From the NCBI GenBank assembly GCA_963665525.1, contig OY762280.1, positions 3,224,001 through 3,288,000 of the forward strand: a stretch of 64,000 nucleotides of DNA, in the 5' to 3' direction. Position numbers and translations under genes: made by a program. The notes beneath the pieces are model-generated. The model did no database searches, was not told the DNA's origin, and saw only the letters and a list, made by a program, of their open reading frames with translations. Shown here one piece after another: positions 24,673 to 34,174 of this stretch. Origin of the DNA: UBA12077 sp963665525 (GTDB lineage Bacteria > Bacteroidota > Bacteroidia > Bacteroidales > UBA12077). How positions within the stretch are numbered: the stretch's first letter is position 1; every line of letters begins with the position of its first letter.

Positions 24673-25263
24673 ATGAAAACTAAAATTTACAAACCATTTG
24701 GTTTATTATTAGCAGGAGCTATTATTTTTGGAGGCACATTTACAAGTTGTAAATCTTCGAAAGAAGTTGCTGATATTAAAGGAGAAACTGAGATTGTTCT
24801 TCACTGTTCAGGTCCTGAATACAGAAGCGACAAAAGTAACTTTAGAGCAAATGCTACTGGTGAAAGTACAGATATGGAAATTGCTCGTAAGAAAGCAAGC
24901 AGCAACTGTAAAGCAGCTTTAGCATCTCAAATTCAAACAGTTATTAAAGGTACAACTGATAACTATGTAAATTCAAGAGAATTTAACAATGTAGAAGAAG
25001 TTGAAGAAAGATTCGAGTCTTTAAACAGAGAAGTAATTAATCAACAATTAAACAATGTAAGAACTATTTGTGAGAAAATTACTCAAACAAAATCAGGAAC
25101 TTACAAATGCTACATGGCTATTGAAATGAATGTTGATGCTTTAGAAGAAGCTTTAAACAACAGGCTTTCAAGAGATCAGCGATTAAAAGTTGATTATGAC
25201 TATGAAAAGTATAAAGAAACTTTCGATAAAGAAATGGAAAAACTTGAAAACAGTGGTTTCTAA
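24673..25263 (+). CDS. LPP20-like lipoprotein
   Basis: 196 residues. Lipoprotein signal with a Cys at residue 26 (FGGTFTSCKSSKE). The Ala/Lys-rich helix DMEIARKKASSNCKAALASQ and the following acidic-helical TRDxYV-like region resemble the LPP20 fold seen in the preceding gene, so the two probably act together at the outer membrane. The C-terminal 50 residues form a charged helix. Spacing to the upstream gene is 41 bp and a terminator follows, so they form a short transcript unit. Confidence 0.65.
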   Translation: MKTKIYKPFGLLLAGAIIFGGTFTSCKSSKEVADIKGETEIVLHCSGPEYRSDKSNFRANATGESTDMEIARKKASSNCKAALASQIQTVIKGTTDNYVNSREFNNVEEVEERFESLNREVINQQLNNVRTICEKITQTKSGTYKCYMAIEMNVDALEEALNNRLSRDQRLKVDYDYEKYKETFDKEMEKLENSGF

Positions 25264-25282
25264 TATCGAATTAAAATAGTAT

Positions 25283-25311
25283 AAAGGGGAGCTTAGGCTC
25301 CCTTTTTTTTT
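25283..25311 (+). terminator. Intrinsic terminator before prfB
   Basis: GGGAGC (25287-25292) pairs with GCTCCC (25297-25302) across TTAG, extended by A-T pairs, then a long T-run. It ends the LPP20-like gene transcript. Confidence 0.85.
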
Positions 25312-25368
25312 ATTTATGTAGAATGTATATTATTATTATTTTTGCATTTCTACTTAACATAAAACAAA

Positions 25369-26455
25369 ATGATAAATAGCGAACAAATTAAAGATATTGA
25401 AAAGCGTCAGGATGCGCTGAGGAGGCATCTTTGACATTGACAATAAACTTATACGAATAGAAGAGGAAGAAGAAAAAACTCATGCTCCTGATTTCTGGGA
25501 TGATCCTCAAACAGCAGAAAAGCAGCTTAAAGAAATAGCCAAAATCAAGGAATGGACAATAGCATACAAAAATATTGAAACTCAGGTTGAAGAACTTAAA
25601 GTTGCTGTTGACTTTTTTAGAGAAGGTGGCGTTAAAGAATCAGATGTAGATGATCAATATACTAAAACGATTGATCTTATTGAGAGCTTGGAGCTTAAAA
25701 ATATGCTTCGCAAAGAAGAAGATAGCTTAGGTGCATATCTTCAAATTAATCCCGGGGCTGGAGGAACAGAAAGTCATGATTGGGCTGAAATGTTAATGCG
25801 CATGTACATTCGTTGGGGGGAAAGAAATAATTATAAAGTTAAGGAAGTTAACTATCAACCAGGAGATACTGCAGGAATAAATACTGTTACACTCGAATTT
25901 CAAGGTGATTTTGCATATGGATATCTTAAAAGCGAAAATGGTGTACATCGCTTAGTTCGCTTATCACCTTTCGACTCTGCCAATCGAAGACATACCTCAT
26001 TTGCTTCTGTTTATGTTTCACCTGTTGTTGATGAAACCATAGAAATAATTGTTAATCCAGCCGATATCACCTGGGAAACATTCCGCTCAAGTGGTGCCGG
26101 TGGACAGCATGTAAATAAAGTAGAAACAGCTGTTCGGTTGCGCCATGCCCCTACTGGCATTGTCATTGAGAACCAAGAAACCAGATCTCAACTTAACAAT
26201 AAAGAAAATGCCATGCGAATGCTTAAATCACAATTATATGAGCTTGAGCTTCGCAAAAAACAGGAAGAAAGAGCCAAAATTGAAGGTGATAAGAAAAAAA
26301 TTGAATGGGGATCTCAAATCAGAAATTATGTTTTACATCCTTATAAAATAATAAAAGACGTTCGTACTAATTTTGAAATGGGAAATGTTCAAGATGTGCT
26401 TGATGGAAATCTCGATGGATTTATAAAAGCCTATCTAATGGAATTTGGTGGATAA
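25369..26455 (+). CDS. prfB: Peptide chain release factor 2, with programmed +1 frameshift
   Basis: The ATG at 25369 opens a 21-codon frame ending in CTT-TGA (25429-25434); a +1 shift at that point continues as DIDNKLIRIEEE for 341 more codons to the TAA at 26453-26455, giving about 362 residues. The GGQ motif (SSGAGGQHVNKVE) that enters the peptidyl-transferase centre is present. RF2 reads UGA and UAA. At low RF2 the ribosome pauses at the UGA and shifts, so synthesis is self-regulated. A -7 element TATTTTTG lies at 25337-25344. A separate start codon is not needed. Confidence 0.95.
25421..25435 (+). promoter_or_regulatory. RF2 programmed-frameshift site
   Basis: GGAGG followed by CAT, then CTT TGA C. 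Upstream AGGAGG supplies the internal Shine-Dalgarno-like stimulator at the same distance from CTT-TGA as in Escherichia coli. The slip from CTT to TTT plus UGA in the zero frame make the +1 shift. Confidence 0.92.
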
Positions 26456-26492
26456 TAATAAAACAATTTATATACAAAATCATTTTACAACT

Positions 26493-28139
26493 ATGAATAT
26501 TAAGAAAAACACATTACTTATATTAGGTGTAATCACTCTTCTAATCTCATCATGTTCAGATTTTAAGAAAGCAGAATCAACTATTCTTGAAGAAGATATG
26601 ACGCGAATTGTGCAGGAATTTGCATCTGATGATTTCCAAGGAAGAAAACCATTTACCACTGGAGAAGAAAAAGCAGTAGATTATTTAATCAAAGAATATA
26701 AACGAATTGGTCTTGAACCAGCAAATAATGGAAGTTATATTCAGGAAGTACCAATTGTTGAAGTGACTGATGTTCCTGATAAAAGAATGAAAGTAAAAAT
26801 GTGGAATGCATCTATTGAATTGAGTTATAAAGATGACTTTGTTGCTTTCTCAAAACAGTTAGTTGATGAAATATCCGTTCGGAACTCAGATATGGTCTTT
26901 GCTGGTTATGGTATTGTTGCTCCTGAATATAATTGGAATGATTACGAAGGAATAAATGTAAAAGGCAAAACTGTAATTGTTTTAGTAAACGACCCCGGAT
27001 TTGGAACTGAAAATAAAGATTTCTTTAAAGGAAACGAAATGACTTATTATGGTCGATGGACTTATAAGTATGAAGAAGCAGCTCGCCAGGGAGCTAAAGC
27101 AATACTTATTGTACATGAAACAGAACCTGCTGGTTATCCATGGAGTGTTGTGCTGAATGGGGCAATTATTCCTAAACTATATTTACAACCAGAAGATAAT
27201 TATATGTCGATGTGTGCCGTTGAAGGCTGGTTAACACAAAATGCCGCAAGAGACCTTTTCTCTATGGCTGGTTTTAATTTCAATGAATTAAAAGAAAAAG
27301 CAAAAAAGCCAGGGTTTAAAGCTTTTCGTATGAAATCAAGGTTTAGTTTAAACATTAAGAGCAGTCATAAATTAGCAAGTTCAAAAAATGTTATTGGAAT
27401 CCTTCCTGGTAAAGAAAGAAAAGATGAAGTAATTATTTATTCGTCACATTGGGATCATTTAGGTATTGGAGCTCCCCTCAATGGAGATTCAATATATAAT
27501 GGAGCCGTTGATAATGGAACTACAACAGCTTGGATGCTAGAAATTGCAGAAGCTTTTGCAAGTCTTAAAAAACGTTCTGCACGTACCATCATGTTTTTAT
27601 CACCAACAGCTGAAGAACAAGGTTTAATGGGCTCTTATTATTATGCAACACATCCATTATTCCCACTTAATAAGACAGTAGCTAATATTAATAATGATTT
27701 AATGCTTCCTTATGGTCCTTATAAAGATATTATGATAACAGGATATGGTCAATCGGAATTAGAAGATTATGTTGAACGTTTTGCTAAAGAATACGATCGA
27801 TATGTACTTCCTGATCCAAATCCGCATACTGGAATGTATTACCGAGCCGATCACTTTAGCTTTGCTCGCGTAGGTGTCCCTGCTTTATTTGCAAGAGGCA
27901 ATTGCGATCATAGAGAGTTTGGAAAAGAATGGGCTCTAAAAAAAGAAAAAGAATGGATTCATAACAATTATCATAAACCTACTGATCAATACGATCCTGA
28001 AACCTGGACTTTTGAAGGCATTGCAGAAGATGCAAAATTCTTTTTTAAAATAGGATATGAACTAAGCAACGAAAGTACCTTCCCTAAATGGAAAGAAGGA
28101 TCCGAATTTAAAGAAATAAGAAAAGAACATATGAAATAA
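26493..28139 (+). CDS. M28-family zinc metallopeptidase, lipoprotein
   Basis: 548 residues from the ATG at 26493. The lipoprotein signal is MNIKKNTLLILGVITLLISS then Cys. A protease-associated (PA) domain is seen around 130-260 (GYGIVAPEYNWNDYEG). The M28 catalytic core has YSSHWDHLGIG, NGAVDNGTTTAWMLEIAEAF, TAEEQGLMGS and a downstream His in RADHFSF, supplying the two-zinc site. It would remove N-terminal residues from peptides outside the inner membrane. An earlier in-frame start overlaps prfB and is unnecessary. A terminator follows the stop. Confidence 0.9.
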   Translation: MNIKKNTLLILGVITLLISSCSDFKKAESTILEEDMTRIVQEFASDDFQGRKPFTTGEEKAVDYLIKEYKRIGLEPANNGSYIQEVPIVEVTDVPDKRMKVKMWNASIELSYKDDFVAFSKQLVDEISVRNSDMVFAGYGIVAPEYNWNDYEGINVKGKTVIVLVNDPGFGTENKDFFKGNEMTYYGRWTYKYEEAARQGAKAILIVHETEPAGYPWSVVLNGAIIPKLYLQPEDNYMSMCAVEGWLTQNAARDLFSMAGFNFNELKEKAKKPGFKAFRMKSRFSLNIKSSHKLASSKNVIGILPGKERKDEVIIYSSHWDHLGIGAPLNGDSIYNGAVDNGTTTAWMLEIAEAFASLKKRSARTIMFLSPTAEEQGLMGSYYYATHPLFPLNKTVANINNDLMLPYGPYKDIMITGYGQSELEDYVERFAKEYDRYVLPDPNPHTGMYYRADHFSFARVGVPALFARGNCDHREFGKEWALKKEKEWIHNNYHKPTDQYDPETWTFEGIAEDAKFFFKIGYELSNESTFPKWKEGSEFKEIRKEHMK

Positions 28140-28163
28140 AAAATCCCCCTCTCAATCCTAAAG

Positions 28164-28193
28164 AGCAAACAATAAATGTTTGCTATTTTTTTT
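28164..28193 (+). terminator. Intrinsic terminator after the M28 peptidase
   Basis: AGCAAACA (28164-28171) pairs with TGTTTGCT (28177-28184) over a five-base loop, followed by a T-run. Confidence 0.75.
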
Positions 28194-28292
28194 ATTTAAA
28201 CAATTTTTAAAAAAATCACATGATCTAAGTCATAGATTCAAAAAATTGAGTGTACTAATTTTAATTTAATAACACTTTAAACTTAAAACAAT

Positions 28293-29573
28293 ATGAAAAT
28301 GAGAAAACTATTAATTATTGTAATTCTTGCGTTATTTGCATCAAGTTCATGCGAAGAAAGTGTAGATTACAATATTCCAGAAATCAGTGATTCTGATAAA
28401 ACTCTGAACATTATCCTTGATAATGTTCCATTAGATTACCTTGGTGAAGATATTTACTTTTTCATAATTTCTAACCAAGGTATTTATTCGTTAACAGAAG
28501 CTAATGCCGTTGAAGATACCACAATAACATTACTCCCTCCTGATGGCAGTAAGGCATTTGACATTGTTGCTTTCATACCATATTCAGACAGTTGGCAAGC
28601 AGGTGATAATTTTTCTACAGGATATTATAGTGCTGCTCAGTCTATTCAAGAAAGAGAATCGCATTGCATTACTCAATCGTGGTACTATTCAGGAAATTTA
28701 AATTATAATGGACTAACTAATACTACTATATTTGTGCAACTAAACACCTTAAGTCCAAGCTATAATCAAGGTGATATTATTGATTTAGATGCAACAATTA
28801 CTCCAATTCTAAATTCACCAATTAATACCGTTAAATATTATCTTGATAATTCTGAAATTATTACTTATAATGAAAAGCCATATACTTATGCATTAAACAC
28901 TATCGATATAAATCCAGGAACACATAATATAAAAGTAGTTGTAACAAATGATGAAGGACATACTGCTGAAAACAAAAAGGAAATATATCTTTACTCTAAT
29001 GAGAATGGAGCACCGGTAGTAAATATAACCTCACATAATAATGGAGACAATATTACTCACGGCAATTATGAACTAATTTATGCTAATATATCAGATCCTG
29101 AAAATAATATTAGCAAAGTTGAATTTAAAATTAACAATACTCTAGTTGAGACTATAACTGAAGGTGCTTACGAATACTTATGGGAAACCCTAGATAATAA
29201 CATTGGCACAAATACAATTACAGTAACGGCATATGATGAAGATGGTGCAAGTCGAAGCGATATAATTAATGTGAACCTAGTTGCTCCTGTTAACTATACC
29301 CCTCAAGTAAGGTTTACAAGCCCAAGTGAAGGTATATACTTTACACAGGGTGATTTAATAACAGTTAGCACATCTGTATTTGACATGGAGAACGATATAG
29401 CATATGTAGAATATTATATAGATGAAAACTACATAGGATATATTGATCAATCACCTTTTTCTTTTACTTGGGATTCTTCAAGCTCAGGTTTAGGAAGCCA
29501 CACTTTTAGAGCAGTAATTTGGGACAACTATGGATTATATAGTGAAGATGAAGTAACCTTTAATATTCAGTAA
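28293..29573 (+). CDS. Surface lipoprotein with three bacterial Ig-like domains
   Basis: 426 residues. Lipobox ASSSCEESVDY gives Cys20. After a 130-residue N-terminal domain of unknown type come three repeats of a bacterial Ig-like fold, each with NxxxxVKYYLDN or VEFKINN or VEYYIDEN strands followed by a GTHNIKVVVTNDEGH-type end (about 150-235, 245-330, 338-425). Such modules present another domain or bind glycans at the cell surface. It heads a string of four small envelope genes with the same orientation. Specific function unknown. Confidence 0.7.
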   Translation: MKMRKLLIIVILALFASSSCEESVDYNIPEISDSDKTLNIILDNVPLDYLGEDIYFFIISNQGIYSLTEANAVEDTTITLLPPDGSKAFDIVAFIPYSDSWQAGDNFSTGYYSAAQSIQERESHCITQSWYYSGNLNYNGLTNTTIFVQLNTLSPSYNQGDIIDLDATITPILNSPINTVKYYLDNSEIITYNEKPYTYALNTIDINPGTHNIKVVVTNDEGHTAENKKEIYLYSNENGAPVVNITSHNNGDNITHGNYELIYANISDPENNISKVEFKINNTLVETITEGAYEYLWETLDNNIGTNTITVTAYDEDGASRSDIINVNLVAPVNYTPQVRFTSPSEGIYFTQGDLITVSTSVFDMENDIAYVEYYIDENYIGYIDQSPFSFTWDSSSSGLGSHTFRAVIWDNYGLYSEDEVTFNIQ

Positions 29574-29590
29574 TTTTAAAATTTTAAGAG

Positions 29591-30376
29591 ATGAAATTTA
29601 AAACCATTATAATAAGCTTTTTATTACTTTTAGCAGGATCTATTACTTACGGTCAGCTAATAGATCGTGAAAATGTTAGCTCTAAAATAAAAACAGGAAC
29701 CAGACCTGATTCTGGAAATTTTGGTTTTTATTTAGGTGCAAGTTTTGTAGAACTGGAAGAAATGCTTGATGAAAATATAGATTTGCGTGGAGTTCCATTA
29801 ATGAATTTTAAATATTATTATACTGATAAAATTGAAATTAGGCTTGGAACACAAATTTATAGTGTTAACGAAAAATTTAAAGGTACATTATTAGACTCTG
29901 AAATTGGTCTTGAAGACAATGTAGATAAAGAGACTTTTCTTAGATTTATTCCAGGCGTAAATTATCATTTTACTAGTTTAAATTTTTTGGACACATATGG
30001 TGGTCTTGGAATTGTTTTAGGAAGTGAAAAAAACGAAGTAATTACTAATGAAAAATACAATCTCACAGGAGATTTCTTTAGTGATCATTATACTAAAAAA
30101 ACATTTGTTTGGGGTTTCAACCTTTGTTTTGGCATGCAGGCATTTGTTGCTGACTTACCTTTCTCTGTTGGAGTAGAATTTGGAATTACAGGTTTAAAAC
30201 ATTCTAACTTGCAATATGAACATAAAACAAAATCTTCCGTTGGTGGGGTAGTTACAGATCAAACATACTACACTATTAATCAAAATTCATTGCTACAATA
30301 TGAGTCTCTCGAATATGAAAAATTTGAGCTTGGTGCAGATCTAAGATTCTCTATTTCTTATTATTTTAGAAAATAA
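29591..30376 (+). CDS. Outer-membrane beta-barrel protein
   Basis: 261 residues. Signal peptide cleaved after SITYG; then alternating strands with Gly and aromatic residues (GFYLGASFVELEEM, TYGGLGIVLGSEKNE) and a C-terminal FSISYYFRK with the final aromatic needed for BAM recognition. It follows the Ig-like lipoprotein by 17 bp and precedes a small lipoprotein by 11 bp, so they are almost surely co-transcribed and may form one outer-membrane assembly. No family name is claimed. Confidence 0.75.
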   Translation: MKFKTIIISFLLLLAGSITYGQLIDRENVSSKIKTGTRPDSGNFGFYLGASFVELEEMLDENIDLRGVPLMNFKYYYTDKIEIRLGTQIYSVNEKFKGTLLDSEIGLEDNVDKETFLRFIPGVNYHFTSLNFLDTYGGLGIVLGSEKNEVITNEKYNLTGDFFSDHYTKKTFVWGFNLCFGMQAFVADLPFSVGVEFGITGLKHSNLQYEHKTKSSVGGVVTDQTYYTINQNSLLQYESLEYEKFELGADLRFSISYYFRK

Positions 30377-30387
30377 ATTATTAAATC

Positions 30388-30831
30388 ATGAAGAAATTAA
30401 TTCCATATATTCTTTTAATATTTCTAGCATCGTGCAGCAACTACAAAACTTTATCTGTAAAGAAAACAACTTCTCTAAGTCCAGATATAGTTCGGTTAGA
30501 TGTAAGTCTTGATGACCTGGAATATTTAGGAAAAACAGAAATATCAATTGCATCTAGAAGATACCTTGGCATATTTGCTAAGTTAGATTCTATAAATAGT
30601 GAATCCTACCATTATCAAAACAAAAAGATGGTCACTTTGAATGGTTTTTCAGATATTAAATTAAGTGGGCATATGAACAAGGCAGCATACAAGGTTGTTG
30701 AAGAGTTCCCTGAAGCTACATTCTATGTGCCAGGAAACTATACTAGAAAATACCATCAAATGTTTTTAGGTAAGTGGATTTGGAAAAAAATGGAAATACA
30801 CGCATACAAATATAAACTTGATGATAAATAA
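30388..30831 (+). CDS. Small lipoprotein, unknown function
   Basis: 147 residues. Lipobox IFLASCSNY (Cys16), then a short compact domain with VRLDVSLDDLEYLGKTEISI, which resembles several uncharacterised small Bacteroidota lipoproteins. No catalytic motif. It is the third gene of the envelope set, 11 bases after the beta-barrel gene, and is followed by a strong terminator. Confidence 0.65.
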   Translation: MKKLIPYILLIFLASCSNYKTLSVKKTTSLSPDIVRLDVSLDDLEYLGKTEISIASRRYLGIFAKLDSINSESYHYQNKKMVTLNGFSDIKLSGHMNKAAYKVVEEFPEATFYVPGNYTRKYHQMFLGKWIWKKMEIHAYKYKLDDK

Positions 30832-30860
30832 TTATTAAGTTACTTATTTATGAATTGAAA

Positions 30861-30897
30861 TAAATCGTATTCTTTTTAACAATACGATTTATTTTTT
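30861..30897 (+). terminator. Intrinsic terminator after the small lipoprotein gene
   Basis: TAAATCGTATT (30861-30871) pairs with AATACGATTTA (30881-30891) over a nine-base loop, then six T. The following lipoprotein gene starts 24 bases later and needs its own promoter or readthrough. Confidence 0.85.
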
Positions 30898-30920
30898 AAT
30901 CTTTGTCTCAAAAATAATTT

Positions 30921-31751
30921 ATGAAAAAAATATTTTATCTGGCTTTTGTTACATTCATGCTTGTATGCAGCATCTCTTGTGATGAAGAAGAAGAATCAGC
31001 TTTAGTTGTTTTTTTAACACCACAAGAAGCCATCATTGAAACAAACACCAACGAACATGTATTTTTAAAGTTAGAAGCTAGAGCAACTAAAGGAGAAATC
31101 AGCTCGTTTAAAATAACTCAAAAAGATGAATATGCAGGAATTTTATCTTTGGTGGATTCCTCTTTAGGAAATATTAAATTTGTTAATTACGACTTTGACT
31201 ATATTGTGCCAGAATTTCCTGATTCAACTGAAACTTTATTAACTTTTACAATAAACGATAATCTTGGGAATCAAATACAAACTGCCAAAAGGCTTATTAT
31301 TAATAAAGGCTCATCTTTAATTTCTGAGTCTTCTGGACATGTTATCTACTCAAGTTTATCAGATAAACCCAATGCATTTAATATAAAAAATCTAGCTCCT
31401 AATTTTTCAACAGATTTAATCGATAAAGAAATTGATTTTATGGATAACTCTGTTGATTCAATAAATGGGAATGATCTTTCCAGAACTTGGTTAAGTAAAA
31501 ACGATCTAAATTTTGTTCAATATAATAGCTTTAATTATGCATTAGCCAATTCTACAATGATATCTAACGCATATGAAAGTGGTATTAAATTAAATAAAAT
31601 AACGAACATTACAGATAATAATGTTTTTCTTGTTGGAAAAGACCATGATGCGATTGGTGCTATTCAAATTATTTCGGTAGTTGATTCAGATAGTACATTG
31701 AATGATAAATATGTATTTAATATAAAAGTCATTGACACATATATTGAATAA
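30921..31751 (+). CDS. Lipoprotein, unknown function
   Basis: 276 residues. Lipobox VCSISCDEEEES (Cys20), with a Glu-rich tether after it. The first half carries a beta-sandwich-like segment (VFLKLEARATKGEISSFKIT) and the second a mix of strands and helices (FAKD is absent; NNVFLVGKDHDAIGAIQII near the end). No family recognised. Convergent with the first CotH gene, sharing a bidirectional terminator. It completes the envelope set that begins at 28293. Confidence 0.6.
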   Translation: MKKIFYLAFVTFMLVCSISCDEEEESALVVFLTPQEAIIETNTNEHVFLKLEARATKGEISSFKITQKDEYAGILSLVDSSLGNIKFVNYDFDYIVPEFPDSTETLLTFTINDNLGNQIQTAKRLIINKGSSLISESSGHVIYSSLSDKPNAFNIKNLAPNFSTDLIDKEIDFMDNSVDSINGNDLSRTWLSKNDLNFVQYNSFNYALANSTMISNAYESGIKLNKITNITDNNVFLVGKDHDAIGAIQIISVVDSDSTLNDKYVFNIKVIDTYIE

Positions 31752-31788
31752 TAATTTTATGGCATCAAAGTATTAATTTCACAGATAA

Positions 31789-31832
31789 AAGGGTCTAATT
31801 CATTTAAATAATACATTTGAATTAGACTCTTA
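31789..31832. terminator. Bidirectional terminator between lipoprotein and CotH genes
   Basis: GGGTCTAATTCA (from 31791) pairs with TGAATTAGACTC (31818-31829) with one G-T pair, flanked by A-run on the left and T-rich sequence on the right. It can serve both convergent genes. Confidence 0.7.
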
Positions 31833-31837
31833 ATTAT

Positions 31838-34084
31838 TTAGGAATCTTCTATCTTTCTGAAAATAGCAGTTAGTTTTTTATTGTTAGTAAGATTAATGAC
31901 ACAATCTCTTTCATAATCACCACCTTTCCATTTCACAAATTCATAACCTTCGTTAGGAATAGCCTCTAATTTTATAGGAATATCTGAAAATACATAGTCA
32001 TTAAAATTACCTTCATGTAGCTTATATCCCATGATAGAAATATTTCCTGCAATCTTATCATTAACCTGAAGCCTTAGTTTGACAGTATCCTTTAACTGAA
32101 AATACTCTGTCATTTCTTTTCTTAAAACCGAAGGTCTGTCTTCTACAAATATCTTTATGAAGTTAATATTAGCTTCCCACTCTTTATGTGTTTTTGAAGT
32201 TACTAAATAACGAGCTGCATTTTGTCTCAAACCTCCCCATTTTTTAAAGTTTCTTTCAACTTCAGGTTCAATATTCTGCTTTAAACTATCCATTACTTGC
32301 AACACATGTTCTGATTCAAAAACAGTACCAAGATATACCGCCATTTTTTGTATAAACTCATTCTTAAATTCATCACTTTCAAATAATTTTCTGATAAGAT
32401 AATTTGACCAAGGTGGTGTTACATAATCATCAGAGTTTACAGCAAGCATATGCTCAAGCATATTAAATTTAGCATGCTCACTACTTTTAATAAAAGATAA
32501 ATCTGTATCAAATAATATCCATCGCCATTTACTTGAATCATCCCTAAACTTCCAACATTTCAAATTACTATAAGGCCAATCTCGATTCCCTATATATACT
32601 TCAGTAGCTAAGTAATTTATCAATTCACCAATATCAATATATTCTTTTACCGCGGCATAATTTTCATCAATAGAAAGACTGTTGTTTTCAATAAATTTTA
32701 TCATCTTGTTATACTCATCTGTATTACCCTTAACAGCTACCATGGTTTCTTGGGGAAAATCAGGTTCAAGAATATCTATTTTTGTAGATTTATTTCCATG
32801 ATTTGACTTTAAATAATGAGCATTAATCTTTTCACGAATATTATGTATACCCCAATATTCACCATTAATAAATACAATAGCAGGTTGATATAATTGAGCA
32901 TCCATATCGATCTTATCTATTACCAGAGTATGAACCAGACCATCTAAAAACATCGTCATTCCCCAATCATTTCCACCATTCCTAAGAAGAAAAGTTTTAA
33001 TAGTATCTGGAAACCTTTCACAAAACTTTTCATTTGTTATAGCCTGATTATCATATTTTTCACCTGTCTCAACAACTAATGACTTTTGGTAATTTTTTCT
33101 GCTTGATTTTCCATGGATTCTAATCCCTACTTTCATATTAATACCCTGTTCGCCATCTATGCCAAAATATTCAATATTAGCAGGCCTTTCCCATGCCTGA
33201 AAATAATTTGCTGAGACATTAACATTCTCAATATATTTATTACCCTTAACATAAATACCTATGTTTTTATCCCATAAATATTTAGGATCCGTTACCAATG
33301 AAACTACTGGCAAACTAGATGATTCGTTCATAAAATAAGTTTGAGTAATCACCTTACTCGGTAGTTTATTGTGAGAAAAGGCCCTTGCCCTTATAACCGT
33401 AGTGCTATTAATTTCTATTGCTTGTACATATCGAAAAGATGCCTGAGTAGGAATGGTTCCATCAAGAGTGTAAAAAATCTCTTCGGTATCTGAAAAAGCA
33501 GATAATTTAAGAGACAAAGGTTCTTCATAATAACCTGCCTTTTCTGAAAACTTTGGTTCACTCACAAAATCTAGTAGTGTATTGGCATTTAATGAATTTA
33601 CTTTCATTGGAGTAGCTTCATGAAAATAAACCAGTTGATCTAAATCACCTCTTGCACGACCATAGGAAATATCTGGCATTTGAGAGGGATATGTAATAGA
33701 ATCAACTAAAATGGTATCCTTATTAAATAAATAAATAGCTTCTCCATTAATATTAAGCTTAAAATTTGTATGATTTGAATTGTTTATCCCGTCAGCCCAA
33801 AATAATTTATAATCATTAGCTGCAATAGAATTATAAAAAGGGATCTTCCATTTTGTTGGTTTTGTTTTATTATCGGTTAAATACCAATCTCCAATTGACA
33901 TTTCATGATCACTAGGATTATAAAGTTCGATCCAATCAATAAAATTTTTACTAAAATCATCAATATTTGTATAGGTGTTTGATGCTAATATCTCATTAAT
34001 AACTACTTGTGTTTTACATTCTGTATTAGCAAAAAGGATAAGATAAGATATTATACTACTTATTACTATTCGCCTCATTTTCAT
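31838..34084 (-). CDS. CotH kinase family protein with lamin-tail and chitobiase-type domains (paralogue A)
   Basis: 748 residues. Signal peptide (FANTECK region), then a lamin-tail domain (VVINEILASN, DWIELYNPSDHEMSIGDWYLTDN), a chitobiase/hexosaminidase C-type beta domain (EIFYTLDGTIPTQASF), and a CotH kinase core with GVRIHGKSSR-like GIRIHGKSSRKNYQKS, FLLRNGGNDWGMTMFLDG, and the metal site WILFDTDLSF. The C-terminal GYEFVKWKGGDY and KKLTAIF form an InlB-like tail. CotH proteins are atypical kinases that phosphorylate proteins or sugars outside the cytoplasm. A neighbouring gene is a near-copy. Confidence 0.9.
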   Translation of the reverse strand: MKMRRIVISSIISYLILFANTECKTQVVINEILASNTYTNIDDFSKNFIDWIELYNPSDHEMSIGDWYLTDNKTKPTKWKIPFYNSIAANDYKLFWADGINNSNHTNFKLNINGEAIYLFNKDTILVDSITYPSQMPDISYGRARGDLDQLVYFHEATPMKVNSLNANTLLDFVSEPKFSEKAGYYEEPLSLKLSAFSDTEEIFYTLDGTIPTQASFRYVQAIEINSTTVIRARAFSHNKLPSKVITQTYFMNESSSLPVVSLVTDPKYLWDKNIGIYVKGNKYIENVNVSANYFQAWERPANIEYFGIDGEQGINMKVGIRIHGKSSRKNYQKSLVVETGEKYDNQAITNEKFCERFPDTIKTFLLRNGGNDWGMTMFLDGLVHTLVIDKIDMDAQLYQPAIVFINGEYWGIHNIREKINAHYLKSNHGNKSTKIDILEPDFPQETMVAVKGNTDEYNKMIKFIENNSLSIDENYAAVKEYIDIGELINYLATEVYIGNRDWPYSNLKCWKFRDDSSKWRWILFDTDLSFIKSSEHAKFNMLEHMLAVNSDDYVTPPWSNYLIRKLFESDEFKNEFIQKMAVYLGTVFESEHVLQVMDSLKQNIEPEVERNFKKWGGLRQNAARYLVTSKTHKEWEANINFIKIFVEDRPSVLRKEMTEYFQLKDTVKLRLQVNDKIAGNISIMGYKLHEGNFNDYVFSDIPIKLEAIPNEGYEFVKWKGGDYERDCVINLTNNKKLTAIFRKIEDS

Positions 34085-34174
34085 TTTATTTAAAATTCAT
34101 ATAATCATATGAAATAAATATTTTTTTTATAATATTCCTAATAAAACCAAAACAGTTCAACTTTTAGCTATTAC

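Noticed and set aside
25429..25434. Apparent sequencing frameshift at the start of prfB
   Set aside because: The CTT-TGA-C slip with AGGAGG before it is the standard programmed site.
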